From: GCA-003244245 sp963712995
GTDB taxonomy: Bacteria > Actinomycetota > Actinomycetes > Mycobacteriales > Pseudonocardiaceae
Assembly: GCA_963712995.1 (NCBI GenBank)
Contig: CAVQKH010000022.1
Coordinates: forward strand, 248,001-312,000
DNA: 64,000 nt
Direction: 5' to 3'
In this document: positions 62,680-64,000 of the stretch, one piece after another
Layout of the letters: each line of letters begins with the position of its first letter
Position numbering within the stretch: the first letter of the stretch is position 1
The notes under the pieces: model-generated
What the model was told of the DNA's origin: nothing
Databases searched by the model: none
The model's input: the letters and a program-made list of their open reading frames with translations, nothing else
Program-made: the position numbers and the translations under genes

Positions 62680-62743
62680 CCCCGACATGGAGACGTATCG
62701 GGGCTGTGGGCGCTCATAGACCCGATATGTCTCCATGTCGGGG
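62680..62743. terminator. 23-bp hairpin
   Basis: 62680-62702 (begins ccccgacatggagacgtatc) pairs with 62721-62743, one G-T pair, 18-base loop. It lies 15 bp after the lipoprotein stop. No T-run. Confidence 0.85.
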
Positions 62744-62824
62744 TACCTCTCCGATGATGAAAGCGGTACCGAGAGGTCGTGGAGATGTGCACTGGGTGGG
62801 CCAGGAAAGCGGTACTGTGGTGCC

Positions 62825-64000
62825 GTGGCTGATCCGTACCTGCCGAGGTTGATGGACGGGCTGATCTCGGATCTCCTTGTCAACCTGCCCGGACTTCTGA
62901 TCGTCGGGCCGAGGGCCTCGGGAAAGACGACTACCGCGCGGCGACACGCCAGGAGCATCGTCCACCTGGACCAGGATATCGAGGCCGAGCAGTTCCGGGC
63001 TGACCCCGACGTGGCACTGGCTGGCCTGCCCGAGCCGGTGCTGCTGGACGAGTGGCAGGCAGTGCCGCAGGTGCTGGGCGCGGTCAAGCGGGCGATCGAC
63101 AGCTCGCCGCGGCGTGGCCGTTTCATCGTCACCGGATCCGTGCGTGATGATCTTCTGCGGTCCAGCTGGCCGGTTACCGGACGTCTGGTGCGGGTGGAGA
63201 TGACGGGACTGACCGTGCGCGAGAGGCAACGTGGTGACCTGACCGCGGCGCCGTTCTTGCGTCGGATCGCTGAGCGGGGTGTCGAGAGTCTGGTGGCGCC
63301 GCCGGATCCACCTGACCTGCGGGGCTACGTCGAGCATGCGGTGATCGGCGGGTATCCCGATCCGGTACTCGGGATACCCGCTGCCCGCCGGGCCCGATGG
63401 CAGCTCAGCTACCTCGATCGGCTGCTCACCCGCGACGCCCTCGACGTCGACACCACCCGCGACCCGGCGCGCCTGCTGCGCTTTTTCCAGGCGTACACCC
63501 TCAACACCGCAGGCGAGGTGAGCGACCGTGCCCTCTACGAGGCAGCGGGCATCAACCGCAGGACTGCCGAGGCCTATGAGCGGTTGCTCCAGGCGTTGCT
63601 CCTGGTCGATGTCGTGCCGGCGTGGAGCACCAATCTGCTGAAGCGACTCGTCCGAGCACCGAAACGGTATCTGCGCGACACCGGACTCGCAGCCGCTGTC
63701 CTCGACGTCGACACCGACGGCGTGCTGCGCAACGGGGACATTCTCGGCAGGATGATCGAGACATTCGTGCTCGCCCAGCTGCGTGCCGAGCTTCCGCTCT
63801 ATGATCACCCACCGCGTCTGTACCACCTTCGCCAAGAAGGTGGCACCCGTGAGGTCGACCTCATCGCTGAGCTCGGTGTGCGTCGGGTCATCGGGCTGGA
63901 GATCAAGGCCCGGTCCGCGCCGTCGGCGCAGTCCGCCAGGCACCTGGTGTGGTTACGGGACCAGCTCGGTGACACCTTCCTCGGCGGCGTCGTCCTGCAC
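62825..64000 (+). CDS. AAA+ ATPase with DUF4143 nuclease-like domain (cut by window edge)
   Basis: 392 codons visible from the GTG at 62825, open at the right end. Walker A GPRASGKTTTARRHA at about 31-45, Walker B VLLDEWQ, then FIVTGSVRDDLL. The DUF4143 part follows (LLQALLLVDVVPAW, KRYLRDTGLAAAVL; GTREVDLIAEL, GLEIKARSAPS with a PD-(D/E)xK-like E-x-K). These proteins are widespread and often mobile; their role is unclear. No toxin-antitoxin or phage partner visible. Confidence 0.92.
   Translation, partial: MADPYLPRLMDGLISDLLVNLPGLLIVGPRASGKTTTARRHARSIVHLDQDIEAEQFRADPDVALAGLPEPVLLDEWQAVPQVLGAVKRAIDSSPRRGRFIVTGSVRDDLLRSSWPVTGRLVRVEMTGLTVRERQRGDLTAAPFLRRIAERGVESLVAPPDPPDLRGYVEHAVIGGYPDPVLGIPAARRARWQLSYLDRLLTRDALDVDTTRDPARLLRFFQAYTLNTAGEVSDRALYEAAGINRRTAEAYERLLQALLLVDVVPAWSTNLLKRLVRAPKRYLRDTGLAAAVLDVDTDGVLRNGDILGRMIETFVLAQLRAELPLYDHPPRLYHLRQEGGTREVDLIAELGVRRVIGLEIKARSAPSAQSARHLVWLRDQLGDTFLGGVVLH

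Overview
The window is a high-GC actinobacterial chromosome segment, most likely from the Pseudonocardiales. Pointers to this are the core gene order (purS-purQ-purL, purF-purM-DUF3073; lmeA-glnR-mshD-phoU; dnaX, ybaB, recR), a mycothiol synthase gene, a two-gene locus for 10-methyl branched fatty acids, many GTG starts with clear Shine-Dalgarno sites, and a strong expansion of Scr1/DUF5753 helix-turn-helix regulators with DUF397 partners. I see no rRNA, tRNA, CRISPR array, prophage or intact insertion sequence.

Layout. 0-10 kb: end of a siderophore-interacting protein, a Phd/PIN toxin-antitoxin pair, dnaX, a DUF5753 regulator convergent with a small-molecule-type methyltransferase, tmsB/tmsA-like genes, ybaB and recR. 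10-18 kb: a regulator/DUF397 pair, leuA, and a three-gene operon of membrane-anchored seven-residue-repeat proteins of unknown function, the third frameshifted. 18-26 kb: de novo purine genes. 26-30 kb: first graspetide-type RiPP locus. 30-44 kb: mostly core genes (GntR, RsiG-like, Fur, ygfZ, nitrobindin-like protein, VapBC, P450, rhodanese, lmeA-glnR-mshD, phoU, dus). 44-57 kb: accessory island with a second graspetide locus, an exporter, an orphan RiPP-precursor-like peptide, a truncated lasso cyclase, a stand-alone protein-isoaspartate-methyltransferase (PIMT) RiPP locus of imiditide type, and a tandemly duplicated regulator module. 57-64 kb: a SARP regulator, an orphan FtsX-type permease, decaying secreted proteins and an AAA+ ATPase cut by the window edge.

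The most striking theme is three separate PIMT-associated peptide systems within 25 kb. (A) An 84-residue precursor with an ATP-grasp and a methyltransferase that have become one reading frame, apparently through a one-base shift. (B) A 113-residue precursor, ATP-grasp and methyltransferase chained by 4-bp GTGA overlaps. (C) A 54-residue, extremely charged precursor 4 bp upstream of a lone PIMT. Each precursor holds at least one Asp-Gly pair, the classic aspartimide-prone site. Fragments of TPR-type regulators lie next to B and C, and a complete one lies next to A.

Regulation and DNA structure. Three sites made of three heptamers (G[CT]G[CT]AAG-like) at exact 11-bp spacing look like SARP operators; one sits between the SARP gene and the permease. 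A nearly identical long palindrome occurs at the 3' end of purL and again downstream of the nitrobindin-like gene. Beside the second copy is a small transcription unit with a good promoter, a very strong ribosome-binding site and a potential three-way-junction RNA.
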